Source: Kiritimatiellia bacterium (GTDB lineage Bacteria > Verrucomicrobiota > Kiritimatiellia > RFP12 > UBA1067). From it: 5,122 nt of DNA. The stretch's first letter is position 1. Each line of letters begins with the position of its first letter. The notes beneath the pieces are model-generated. The model did not search any database, was not told the DNA's origin, and saw only the letters and a list, made by a program, of their open reading frames with translations. Shown piece after piece: positions 1 to 5,122 of the stretch. A program made the position numbers and the translations under genes. The DNA lies in the NCBI GenBank assembly GCA_017405115.1, contig JAFRBA010000250.1:1-5122 (forward strand), written 5' to 3'.

Positions 1-144
1 TCCCGACAATCGGCTATGCGCTGCCTGCGTTCCGCTATCTCTTCCCTCGCAGCGGCCTTCGCGGAGAGGCGCGAAAGGCGGCACTTGCCGTCGCCGCAGA
101 ATTTGCGGCCGACTCCCGCACTGACGAAGAGAAAGCCCGCGACG
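1..144 (+). repeat. Direct repeat, left copy (partner 4682-4825)
   Basis: Base-by-base comparison with 4682-4825 gives a single mismatch (122 T, 4803 G). The repeat begins at the very first base of the window, so its true left limit is probably upstream. It ends where the inverted-repeat element begins. Confidence 0.95.
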
Positions 145-149
145 GGCCA

Positions 150-189
150 ACAGGGTCAGACCTGATTGCCACAGTAAATTGCCACAGTA
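150..189 (+). repeat. Left terminal inverted repeat with two 13-bp repeat units
   Basis: ACAGGGTCAGAC at 150-161 is followed by two CCACAGTA units at 169-176 and 182-189, exactly 13 bp apart. It pairs with the reverse complement of the arm ending at 1061, with a few substitutions (for example ATTG against ATTA). Confidence 0.85.
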
Positions 190-200
190 GGTTTTTCTTG

Positions 201-314
201 TCATAGCGGCGCGACCCTTTCGATTCGCCGCTTGCCCCCTTCAAACGCGCGGTGTGCCACTCGGCTGATCAGGCGCTGGCACCGATCTGGAAGATTTATC
301 CTGCACCGTCTCAT
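201..314 (-). pseudogene. Relic of a Y1/RAYT-type transposase: N-terminus joined to a short C-terminal tail
   Basis: An ATG at 314-312 opens a 37-residue frame ending at TGA 203-201. It starts MRRCRINLPD and continues RCQRLISRVAHRAF, which resembles the start of Y1_Tnp (IS200/RAYT) transposases, where a segment of the form ISRVAHR with a following Phe and charged helix leads toward the HUH motif. Directly after the Phe comes EGGKRRIERVAPL, too short to hold either the HUH histidines or the catalytic tyrosine. The simplest reading is an in-frame internal deletion of a gene normally of 200 or more codons. No good ribosome site is seen; TATACT lies 8-13 bases upstream of the ATG. Recognition is from memory of family sequences, so the family is less certain than the inactivity. 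Confidence 0.6.
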
Positions 315-407
315 GTCGAACAGTATATCACAAACTCCCGCTACTGTGGTAATTTAGTAGAGTAGAGCGGGACGCCCCTTGTTATCGGGTACGCCCGCCC
401 CCTCATC

Positions 408-440
<33 letters not shown>

Positions 441-820
441 TCCGTGTGGGACTGGTTTCATCGGTTTCGCTCCCCTTCGCCTCTCGGCTCCGTTTCACAT
501 TGATTCCAATGGATGCTCCTCCATATGGACGAGCGGTTTCCGACGCGCCGCCGCATAGCGGATTGTCCCCTATTGCAGTCTTTCGACATTATTCTTCTCG
601 CCATTTGATTTGCATCGTCCCTTTTTTTCACGCAGAGGCCCTTCGCTCCACGGGCATTGCCCCGCTTCCCCGCTACTACGACCTCATCCGACTACTGCAT
701 TCGCTTTCGCTAATTGCAGTCCTCCCAAGTTCCCTTGCAGAACTTTCGGGAAGTGCCGCCCCCTTTGCCCCGCCGCGTCCACCTTGCCCGAATCGAGTCA
801 GCAAGGCGATGTTGGCTTCA

Positions 821-834
821 CGTCCACAGAGACG
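821..834 (-). other. Candidate EBS1 hairpin of the group II intron
   Basis: On the minus strand CGTC and GACG form a 4-bp stem around the loop TCTGTG. The loop bases CTGTG plus the next G are complementary to the last six bases of the upstream exon, CCACAG (1029-1024). It lies about 190 nt into the intron, in domain I, where EBS1 is expected. The pairing was found by eye and is short; a domain I fold would be needed to confirm it. Confidence 0.55.
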
Positions 835-1023
835 CTGACCACGCGAAAACATTTAACGAGGCTTTACGTAGGAAGTTCACTTGCGTTGCGGCCCATCCCT
901 TTGTCGGGCAAGACTCCCGCACATCGGTCGCCCTTTGCACGGCTTGCCGTCCTAATCGCATGTCGATTTCTTTACGATATAGCTCCTTCCGCTATTAGTT
1001 CTGCCGAGCTTTGCTTGGCGTAC

Positions 1024-1061
1024 CTGTGGTAATCTACTGTGGCAACCATGTCTGACCCTGT
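1024..1061 (-). repeat. Right terminal inverted repeat, cut by the group II intron
   Basis: Read on the minus strand from 1061 this is ACAGGGTCAGAC, ATGGTTG, then CCACAGTA (1042-1035) and CCACAG (1029-1024), where the intron begins. The missing TA of that unit lies on the far side of the intron at 356-355, and a third CCACAGTA follows at 349-342. The right arm thus has three units against two in the left arm. Confidence 0.85.
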
Positions 1062-1188
1062 AGCCTCCGGCAAGTATCCTCGCCCGCTGGACGTCATGCT
1101 CTTCCTGCGTGATCAGCCCCTGGGCGAGGTACTTGTCGAGCCGCTGGAGGTGGTCGGGTACCACCTCCGCCACTAGATGAGCGTAACA
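1062..1188 (-). pseudogene. Fragment of a SHOCT-type C-terminal domain, cut at its 3' end by the element
   Basis: The open frame below a TGA at 1191-1189 encodes DHLQRLDKYLAQGLITQEEH then DVQRARILAGG. This matches the SHOCT pattern: a short amphipathic helix, GLIT/GIIT, EEH/EEF, then a second helix ending near ILAG. SHOCT domains usually close a larger protein; here nothing recognisable precedes it, and the only nearby start is a GTG at 1173 with no ribosome site. On the 3' side the frame runs into the element and the intron, stopping near 952. It is best read as the leftover end of a gene broken by rearrangement. An 8-bp perfect inverted repeat (1146-1153 with 1161-1168) lies within it. It is not a nucleotide copy of the other SHOCT end at 4911-5122. 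Confidence 0.5.
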
Positions 1189-1215
1189 TCAAGAAACGCG
1201 CTGCTCGGACAGGTG

Positions 1216-1262
1216 AAAAAGCCGCCCGCCCAATGCTGCCCTAAATACATTGGACGGACGGC
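1216..1262 (-). terminator. Rho-independent terminator of the five-gene operon
   Basis: On the minus strand GCCGTCCGTCCAATG (1262-1248) pairs with CATTGGGCGGGCGGC (1235-1221) over 15 bp, including two G-U pairs, around a 12-nt loop, followed directly by TTTTT (1220-1216). It lies 48 nt beyond the stop of the DUF5131 gene and before the SHOCT fragment, so it closes the leftward operon. The two wobble pairs and the T tract fit minus-strand transcription. Confidence 0.9.
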
Positions 1263-1310
1263 CAGATCAAGCTTGCAAGTATTGTACCACCGTTCGGCGT
1301 CCGCGCTCGT

Positions 1311-2186
1311 TCAGGAACGGTCGCACGCTCCGCAGTTGCTGCACCCGTTGCATGTTAGCCGGGAGCCGCAGGTGGCGCACGTATCGCGGAACTCTCCCGT
1401 CCGCAGTGCTATCGGCTCGTCGAAGAGAGATTCCTCCGGGTGTCGAAGCCTGAACTGCGGCCTCCTGCCCTGATGGCTTAGGCCGGAAAGGAACGCCTGC
1501 CTGCTCTGCTCCCTTTTGTCGGGTATGCGGAACACCTTCCCGCCCTTGACGAAGACCGTGCCAGTCTCGATGAAGTTGAACGTGACGTCGTGGCGGCGGC
1601 ACTGCTCGCCCAGACCCTCGACCCATTCGCAGTGGCATGGCCGCGCCCCGTCGTAGTTCTCTCCGCCGCAGAGGACCTGCTCGAACTGTCCGCTGGCGAG
1701 ATAGCACTCTGCGTCCACGGGGCCGAGCAGAGGAGCCGCCATGAAGCCCTTGTGCCTGGCGGGGACGTCGAGAAGTATGGACAGCCGCTCGTCGGCACGC
1801 GCCTGGTTCTCAGTGGTGACCTGCAGCATGACATTCTCGTAGCCGTCGCCCCAGTCGGCGGGAAGATGCCCCAGGATGCGGCCCGCCCTCTTGGTGAGAA
1901 TGCGGAACACGACGTCGGGCCGTCTTCGGATGACCTCCCAAGCCTCGTCGCGCCAGGCGTCGGCCTCCTCGACGAAGAAGTCGGTCGAGAGCCCGACCAG
2001 AAGCTCCATGCCGGGGGCGATCTTGAACTTTCCGTCGCGTCCTCGCCTGAGCGGCATGTCGAAGCCGGCGTTGCGCGTCACCCTTGACGTGTCTATGCCG
2101 CGCATCCGGTCGAGGAAGTACATGTAGCAGTGCTGGCACCCCTCGCTGACCTTGTGGCAGCCGTGCCACGGATTCCAGATGATCAT
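1311..2186 (-). CDS. DUF5131 (phage Gp37/Gp68 family) protein with two cysteine clusters
   Basis: The 291-residue product opens with WNPWHGCHKVSEGCQHCYM, the signature start of the DUF5131/Gp37-Gp68 family (PF07505), with cysteines at 10, 17 and 20. Mid-protein LCGGENYDGARPC and the later FIETGTVFVKGGKVFRIP and KREQSRQAF are further family landmarks. The three-cysteine motif recalls radical-SAM or other metal-binding enzymes, but the reaction is not known to me. The C-terminus adds a compact cluster (C270, C273, C279, C282, C285, C288) that could bind a second metal centre or zinc. The family occurs in phages and in chromosomes; no phage genes surround it here. It is the last gene of the operon, 22 nt after the upstream stop. 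The ATG is chosen because the motif begins at residue 4; its ribosome site is weak. Confidence 0.9.
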   Translation of the reverse strand: MIIWNPWHGCHKVSEGCQHCYMYFLDRMRGIDTSRVTRNAGFDMPLRRGRDGKFKIAPGMELLVGLSTDFFVEEADAWRDEAWEVIRRRPDVVFRILTKRAGRILGHLPADWGDGYENVMLQVTTENQARADERLSILLDVPARHKGFMAAPLLGPVDAECYLASGQFEQVLCGGENYDGARPCHCEWVEGLGEQCRRHDVTFNFIETGTVFVKGGKVFRIPDKREQSRQAFLSGLSHQGRRPQFRLRHPEESLFDEPIALRTGEFRDTCATCGSRLTCNGCSNCGACDRS

Positions 2187-2208
2187 TTCGCCGGACGGAA
2201 GGACGCGC

Positions 2209-2979
2209 TCAGCGCAGGCACCACGCGAGAAGCTCCTTCATGTAGAGGCGGCTGTCCTTGCCCCACCACTTGGACGCCATCTTCTTGTGGACGTTCCTCT
2301 CGCCGTCGGGTCCGCCCATGAGAAGCGCGACCATCGTCTCACCGGCCACGAAGAGCTTCCCGCCCCCGGCTGGCTTCACGTAGCAGGCGTGCGCCCAGCC
2401 GCCCTCCATGCATACGCTCGCGGGGATTCCTCCCCTGACCTTGCGAGAGCCGGAATACGGAATCTCGCGCCTCCCTCCGAATATCTCGTTTTCGAAGCTG
2501 ACCGCACCGCAGTTCCCCGGCAGGCCCTCGATGTCGTCGCCGAGCTCGATTCCGAACGGACGCGTGATGTCGTTGACTCCGTACTCGGAGAGGATCACCC
2601 GGTACTCCTCCTCGTCCACGAACATCGCGACGCTTCCTCCCGCCCGTATGAAGTCTACCACCGCCTTCTTCTCCCCCTCGCCGAACGGCCTCTGGGTGGA
2701 GCGCGCCAGAGGGGAGATGACGATGAGCGCCCTGACGCCCTTAAGGGACTCCGGCGTCACCTCTCCCCTGATCTCGCCGTACTCCGCGCCGAGCTCCGCG
2801 CATATCTCGCGGTAGGCGGGAAGGACGTAGTCGTAGTACGACGGATCGACGAACTTGTCCTGGAACTGTCCGTGGGAGAGGTCGAAGGCGATCTTCGGCT
2901 TGTCCGCCGCGGCGAAGCATTCGCCAGCGGCAAGAATCGCCGATGCGACCGCGACCAGAAGAGGAAACGCTGCTTTCAT
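2209..2979 (-). CDS. Exported protein with a glutamine-amidotransferase-like (DUF4350/GIFT-like) fold
   Basis: The product has 256 residues. Residues 1-24 form a signal peptide (MKAAF, hydrophobic core LLVAVASAILAA, end ECFAA), so it is probably periplasmic. C21 lacks a proper lipobox because Glu precedes it. The mature part begins KPKIAFDLSHGQ, then has a strand-like ALIVISPLA, a helix with EGEKKAVVDFIRAGGSVAMFV, the acidic DEEEY, and VNDITRPFGIEL; a late LFVAGETMVALLMG resembles the closing strand and loop of such domains. This order recalls class I glutamine-amidotransferase-like domains that bind rather than hydrolyse (DUF4350 or IFT52-like). I see no nucleophilic cysteine in a standard elbow. 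The start at 2979 has GAGGGGGCGAG just upstream; the longer open frame to 3168 is antisense-like overlap with the ABM gene. It lies 14 nt after the ABM stop. Confidence 0.6.
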   Translation of the reverse strand: MKAAFPLLVAVASAILAAGECFAAADKPKIAFDLSHGQFQDKFVDPSYYDYVLPAYREICAELGAEYGEIRGEVTPESLKGVRALIVISPLARSTQRPFGEGEKKAVVDFIRAGGSVAMFVDEEEYRVILSEYGVNDITRPFGIELGDDIEGLPGNCGAVSFENEIFGGRREIPYSGSRKVRGGIPASVCMEGGWAHACYVKPAGGGKLFVAGETMVALLMGGPDGERNVHKKMASKWWGKDSRLYMKELLAWCLR

Positions 2980-2993
2980 GCTCTCTCGCCCCC

Positions 2994-3269
2994 TCAGAAG
3001 TTGAAGCTCTCGATCTTCAGCTCGCAAGCCTCGGACATGACGCCGACATGCTTCTTGAACGGCTCGCTCGCGGAATGCGCATCGAGAGCGGGCTGGTCGC
3101 GCCAGGTCTCGCAGATCAGCATGACGCCCTTGCGCGTCGCGCTCTCGAAGACGTCGTACCCGACGCATCCGTCCTGTGTCAGCGAAACGGCGGTCAGGGC
3201 CTTCGCGGCCTCCAGCGCCTCCTCGCGGCGTCCGTCCTTTGCCTTCATGAAGCAGTTTATACGTATCAT
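2994..3269 (-). CDS. ABM-domain protein, putative quinol monooxygenase (YgiN-like)
   Basis: The 91-residue product is a single antibiotic biosynthesis monooxygenase (ABM, PF03992) domain at normal length. It starts MIRINCFMKAKDGRREEALEA (first strand and helix), continues with DGCVGYDVFES, then ICETWRDQPALDAHSASEPFK and ends in a final strand, IESFNF. The pattern of GC/GY-V-FE, then a W-D-x-A-L-x-x-H helix is typical. Such dimeric, cofactor-free ferredoxin-like proteins oxidise quinols or polycyclic substrates, though many have no known substrate. The ribosome site AAGGAAGGAAG before the ATG is strong. It follows pptA by 35 nt and belongs to the MarR-controlled operon; a tautomerase next to an ABM protein fits handling of quinone or other aromatic compounds, which is inference. 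Confidence 0.85.
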   Translation of the reverse strand: MIRINCFMKAKDGRREEALEAAKALTAVSLTQDGCVGYDVFESATRKGVMLICETWRDQPALDAHSASEPFKKHVGVMSEACELKIESFNF

Positions 3270-3304
3270 TTTCTTCCTTCCTTTCTGTCTGTCCTGACGT
3301 GTCC

Positions 3305-3535
3305 TTACATTTCGTAGCCCGGCTTCTTCGCGAGCGTCGCGAGGTTCGGCTTAATCTCCTTGTCGTACACCTTGGACTTCCAGTCCTCGGCGGGTACCTC
3401 GGCGTAGCTTACGGATATGACGTCGTCCGTCGCCTTGAGGTGCTCCCTCGTCACGCGGGCGATGTCCCCGACGTAGGCGTCCAGCTGCGCCTTAGTGAGG
3501 TGCTTGGGATAGCATTTAACTGATATGTGCGGCAT
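3305..3535 (-). CDS. pptA: 4-oxalocrotonate tautomerase family protein, PptA-like
   Basis: The product has 76 residues, the length of E. coli PptA (YdcE). After the initiator Met comes Pro (MPHISVKCYP), the catalytic base of the tautomerase superfamily once Met is removed. The opening MPHI-x-x-KC, the SVSY strand, the EDWKSKVYDKEIKP segment and the end KKPGYEM all match PptA more closely than short 62-residue oxalocrotonate tautomerases. It probably catalyses keto-enol tautomerisation of an unknown small substrate in the cytoplasm. AAGGAG lies 6 nt before the ATG. The gene starts inside the 3' end of the marR gene (20-nt overlap), which implies translational coupling and shared control by the repressor. 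Confidence 0.88.
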   Translation of the reverse strand: MPHISVKCYPKHLTKAQLDAYVGDIARVTREHLKATDDVISVSYAEVPAEDWKSKVYDKEIKPNLATLAKKPGYEM

Positions 3536-3962
3536 GTTGCTCCTTTTCTATGTGTGACAAAATCCTCGACAGGACGCCCTCCGTCTCCTCGGACTCGCAT
3601 CGCGACAGCCCAGCGGACAGAAGCTTCATGTATCTCTCGGAAATGGACTCGAACATCCCCCTCATGGACTCCCCGCGCTTCGTCAGCCTCACGATCTGGC
3701 TGCGCGTGTCCTCCTTCGACCTTTCCCTGACGACCAGCCCCATCGCCTCCATCTTGTCCACGAGAACGGTCGTCGTCGGCCTTGTGCGGTGCGCGAAGTC
3801 GGCAAGCTCGTGCATCGTGGCCTCGCCGCGGGAATAGAGGCACGCGAGGATGTCGCCGTGCGAGGGCGCAAGGCCGACGAGCCCCGCCGCGGCCAGCTCT
3901 GCTGCCAGCCACTTCTGCGAAGCCTCGTGTATCGCCGCTATGTATTTCCCCAGGAACCTCAT
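3516..3962 (-). CDS. MarR-family transcriptional repressor
   Basis: With the start at 3962 the protein has 148 residues, normal for MarR. It opens MRFLGKYIAAIHEASQKWL (dimerisation helix), then LAPSHGDILACL (helix before the reader), TMHELADFAHRTRPTTTVLVD (helix-turn-helix, recognition helix rich in Thr and Arg), MEAMGLVVRERSKEDTRSQI (wing, with the D-x-R-S motif), LTKRGESM, and a C-terminal dimerisation helix. It probably represses its own operon in the absence of a small-molecule or oxidant signal. The frame stays open upstream to 4031, but that extension crosses the -35, operator and -10 and is not family-like, so I use 3962. No Shine-Dalgarno site precedes this ATG. The gene overlaps the start of pptA by 20 nt. 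Confidence 0.9.
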   Translation of the reverse strand: MRFLGKYIAAIHEASQKWLAAELAAAGLVGLAPSHGDILACLYSRGEATMHELADFAHRTRPTTTVLVDKMEAMGLVVRERSKEDTRSQIVRLTKRGESMRGMFESISERYMKLLSAGLSRCESEETEGVLSRILSHIEKEQHAAHIS

Positions 3963-3973
3963 GACGGGTGCAT

Positions 3974-4003
3974 AGTATATCATTAGACGTCTAATCATGT
4001 CAA
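3974..4003 (-). promoter_or_regulatory. Sigma70-type promoter of the marR-pptA-ABM operon
   Basis: On the minus strand TTGACA (4003-3998, a perfect -35) is followed by an 18-bp spacer and TATACT (3979-3974, -10). The expected transcription start is about 3966-3968, only some 4-6 nt before the marR ATG at 3962, so the mRNA would be leaderless or nearly so. The spacer is filled by a palindrome. Confidence 0.85.
3982..3995. promoter_or_regulatory. Likely MarR operator: perfect 14-bp palindrome in the promoter spacer
   Basis: ATTAGACGTCTAAT is a perfect palindrome between the -35 and -10 boxes. A MarR dimer bound there would block RNA polymerase. The position next to a marR gene, and the AT-rich symmetric form, are typical of autoregulated MarR operators. 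That this protein binds it is inferred. Confidence 0.75.
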
Positions 4004-4072
4004 TGGCGGACGCGGTCGTTCTCCGGAGCAACAGAAATGCGGTCTATTTCACCGGCATCGCACTCCGAAGCA

Positions 4073-4101
4073 AAAGCCGCGTCGCTGCGTTGTGGTATAA
4101 T
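4073..4101 (+). promoter_or_regulatory. Extended -10 promoter for the membrane-protein gene
   Basis: TATAAT at 4096-4101 is a perfect -10 and is preceded by TGG at 4093-4095, giving an extended -10. The -35 position (4073-4078, AAAGCC) is poor, as is common with extended -10 sites. Transcription would begin near 4108, about 70 nt before the chosen start codon. The -10 lies within a dyad. Confidence 0.65.
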
Positions 4102-4118
4102 ATATATTACCGCAACGC
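4087..4118. promoter_or_regulatory. 32-bp imperfect dyad over the -10 box
   Basis: GCGTTGTGGTA and TACCGCAACGC flank an AT-only centre; 13 of 16 positions are symmetric. It covers the -10 box and the expected transcription start, so it could be an operator for an unknown regulator or fold at the 5' end of the RNA. It does not resemble the MarR palindrome at 3982-3995. Confidence 0.5.
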
Positions 4119-4176
4119 CAAAGTCGCGCGTGCCACGCACACTGCTCCGCTTCCCAATCCCACACAGCCGTTCGGC

Positions 4177-4896
4177 GTGGAGGCATTGAAGGCGATCCTG
4201 TCCGATATCCGCATAGCGTGGTTTCCGTTCTCGGTGTCTTTCCTCTCCTTCCTCACGGGAATCGTGTGGATGATCGCCCTTAAGAAAGCGTGGCCGCTGC
4301 TTGTCGCGGTGCTGGCTATAGTTCCCGGCTATCTGCTGATGCTGTCGTTGGACTGCCCCATATCATCGGAGCCCGAGGAACTCGCAAGGCGCGGCGTCGA
4401 CAAAGACCTCGCTCGCGGTTCAGTAGAAGTTCGCACCCTGATGCTTTCAGTCGGGCTCGCAATCGCATCGTCTACGATAATGTGGTTCGGAGGTCGGGAC
4501 GCCTCGTTGCTTGTCCCGCTTTCGCTTCTTGCGCTCGGTGCGAGCTCCGCCTTCAACTACGTGGCTTTCGAGGGTCAGACAATTGCCGACCCACTACTCC
4601 TTGTCGCCTACATCGCCGCGTTCGCGTCCACGTGCGCCCTACGCATCGCCGGTCTCGCATGGTGGCAATGCCTCATGCTTATCCCGACAATCGGCTATGC
4701 GCTGCCTGCGTTCCGCTATCTCTTCCCTCGCAGCGGCCTTCGCGGAGAGGCGCGAAAGGCGGCACTTGCCGTCGCCGCAGAATTTGCGGCCGACTCCCGC
4801 ACGGACGAAGAGAAAGCCCGCGACGAGAAGATGGCAAAGCGCCGCGCCCGCGAAGAGCGCCGGATAGCAAGCTTCCGCCGCAGCAGGCGGGGCTGA
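4177..4896 (+). CDS. Six-TM membrane protein of unknown function with a charged C-terminal tail
   Basis: From the GTG at 4177 the product has 239 residues. Hydrophobic segments lie near residues 13-35, 40-58, 87-105, 109-131, 136-160 and 163-183. Between TM2 and TM3 is a polar loop (EPEELARRGVDKD). Residues 184-239 form a strongly charged, helix-prone tail (EEKARDEKMAKRRAREERR), probably cytoplasmic. I do not recognise the family. The frame is open from 3997, but that stretch includes the marR -35 and lies before the TATAAT promoter, so an earlier start is unlikely; GTG 4177 has no clear ribosome site, so the start is uncertain. A second, broken copy of the 3' end lies at the left window edge. 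The gene converges on a SHOCT-domain gene with a 14-nt gap and no visible terminator between them. Confidence 0.7.
   Translation: MEALKAILSDIRIAWFPFSVSFLSFLTGIVWMIALKKAWPLLVAVLAIVPGYLLMLSLDCPISSEPEELARRGVDKDLARGSVEVRTLMLSVGLAIASSTIMWFGGRDASLLVPLSLLALGASSAFNYVAFEGQTIADPLLLVAYIAAFASTCALRIAGLAWWQCLMLIPTIGYALPAFRYLFPRSGLRGEARKAALAVAAEFAADSRTDEEKARDEKMAKRRAREERRIASFRRSRRG
4682..4825 (+). repeat. Direct repeat, right copy (partner 1-144)
   Basis: This lies inside the intact membrane-protein gene and differs from 1-144 only at 4803. The pair encloses about 4.5 kb that includes the mobile element and the whole marR operon, so homologous recombination between them could delete or circularise that block. 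Confidence 0.95.
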
Positions 4897-4910
4897 ATCA
4901 AGTTCGGCGG

Positions 4911-5122
4911 CTATATTTCTGTCAAAATTCGGCTGCGGGTGGAAGCGTATTCCTCCTCTGAAATGAGTGACTTGCGCTTTAGCTTTTCTAACTGCCTAAG
5001 TCGTTGCTCGACGGTTTGAGCGCTTCTTGGAGGCTGCAAAATACTGTTCGACGACTTACTACCAGATTTACTACCCTTCAAGTCGTCAAGGCTCGGGATT
5101 GCGGCGACGGCCTGACGGAGCA
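4911..5122 (-). CDS. 3' end of a SHOCT-domain protein gene (5' part beyond the window)
   Basis: The frame enters from the right edge (first full codon 5120-5118) and ends at TAG 4913-4911. It encodes about 69 residues: a start LRQAVAAIPSLDDLKG, a Ser/Lys/Gly-rich linker (SKSGSKSSNS), then TVEQRLRQLEKLKRKSLIS and EEEYASTRSRILTEI. The last 33 residues form a typical SHOCT (short C-terminal) domain: a helix, the LIS/IIT turn, EEEY, and a second helix ending close to the stop. SHOCT domains generally act in oligomerisation or as tails on varied proteins, so the main function cannot be told. No start codon is in the window. The gene converges on the membrane-protein gene. Confidence 0.75.
   Translation of the reverse strand, partial: LRQAVAAIPSLDDLKGSKSGSKSSNSILQPPRSAQTVEQRLRQLEKLKRKSLISEEEYASTRSRILTEI

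Larger units (their letters stand above)
1..206 (+). pseudogene. Truncated second copy of the six-TM membrane protein gene, fused into a mobile element
   Basis: The reading frame (codons starting at base 3) encodes the same protein segment as codons of the intact gene from 4684 on: the end of the last membrane segment (PTIGYALPAF) and the start of the charged tail (DEEKARD). Over 1-144 the DNA equals 4682-4825 except at base 122, a synonymous change (ACT against ACG, both Thr). At 145 the homology stops, and the frame runs through GPTGSDLIATVN, encoded by the element end, to a TAG at 204-206. The last 40 or so residues of the normal tail are therefore lost and replaced by element-encoded sequence. 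The 5' part lies outside the window, so whether the rest of this copy is intact cannot be seen. Near-identity means a recent duplication, or a repeat at an assembly edge. Confidence 0.8.

Noticed and set aside
166..189. CRISPR-like short repeats
   Set aside because: The 13-bp repeats are directly tandem with no unique spacers, occur in two or three units only and belong to the element ends.
918..922. GTGCG on the minus strand as the intron 5' end
   Set aside because: It matches the consensus start better than GTACG at 1023, but it would leave the repeat array unrestored and put the conserved domain I bases too close to the 5' end.
446..1032. Overlapping plus-strand open frames of 94 to 140 codons
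   Set aside because: They lie antisense to the group II intron, cover its structured domains, overlap one another and look like no protein. They are by-products of GC-rich RNA-coding DNA.
1146..1168. 8-bp perfect inverted repeat as a terminator
   Set aside because: It lacks a T tract on either strand and lies in the coding SHOCT fragment; the operon already has a strong terminator at 1216-1262.
2909..2979. Lipoprotein signal on the exported protein
   Set aside because: C21 is preceded by Glu, which does not fit a lipobox; an ordinary signal peptidase I site near residues 23-25 fits better.
2980..3168. Upstream extension of the exported-protein gene
   Set aside because: It would place an Arg-rich stretch before a clear signal peptide and overlap most of the ABM gene. 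The start at 2979 has its own ribosome site.
2152..3297. 381-codon plus-strand open frame opposite the operon
   Set aside because: It is antisense to three well-supported minus-strand genes, has an Arg/Pro/Leu-rich composition typical of shadow frames, and has no promoter or ribosome site.
3963..4031. Longer N-terminus for the MarR protein
   Set aside because: The extension would read through the -35, the operator and the -10, and the family normally begins near the MRFLGK helix.
3997..4176. Longer N-terminus for the membrane protein
   Set aside because: It begins next to the marR -35 and upstream of the TATAAT promoter, and has no family-like or signal features. The true start is not certain, however.

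Overview
The window is a GC-rich bacterial segment with a mobile, rearranged left quarter and a compact right part. The organism cannot be named from sequence alone. Several genes lack a clear Shine-Dalgarno site, one periplasmic protein has a signal peptide, and the transposase relic has an N-terminus of a kind I associate with IS200/RAYT-type transposases of Verrucomicrobiota/Lentisphaerota/Kiritimatiellota-like genomes. I offer a Gram-negative of that sort only as a weak inference.

Left part (1-1262). The window opens inside a second copy of the 3' part of the membrane-protein gene at 4177-4896; 143 of 144 bases are identical to 4682-4825. This copy breaks off at 144/145, next to a small inverted-repeat element (about 150-1061). 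The element's ends read ACAGGGTCAGAC and carry 13-bp tandem repeats around CCACAGTA. On the minus strand it holds a 37-codon relic of a Y1/RAYT-like transposase, apparently its N-terminus joined to a short C-terminal tail. A 667-nt group II intron without an ORF (minus strand, 357-1023) sits in the right-hand repeat arm. Its domain V is clear, and removing 357-1023 exactly restores the 13-bp repeat array, which fixes both splice sites. Beyond the element lies a fragment of a SHOCT-type C-terminal domain, then a strong intrinsic terminator (1216-1262) for the operon to its right.

Centre (1311-4003, minus strand). A five-gene operon reads leftward: marR-family repressor, pptA-like tautomerase, antibiotic-biosynthesis-monooxygenase (ABM) domain protein, exported glutamine-amidotransferase-fold-like protein, and a DUF5131 (phage Gp37/Gp68) protein with cysteine clusters. 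It starts at a near-consensus sigma70 promoter (TTGACA, 18 bp, TATACT) whose spacer holds the perfect palindrome ATTAGACGTCTAAT, the likely MarR operator. The start codon lies only a few bases beyond the predicted transcription start, so the message is probably leaderless or nearly so. The gene content suggests a repressor-controlled response to a small reactive or aromatic compound; this is inference.

Right part (4004-5122). A plus-strand promoter with an extended -10 inside a 32-bp imperfect dyad (4087-4118) precedes a six-TM membrane protein of unknown function. It converges on the 3' end of a SHOCT-domain gene that runs off the window edge on the minus strand.
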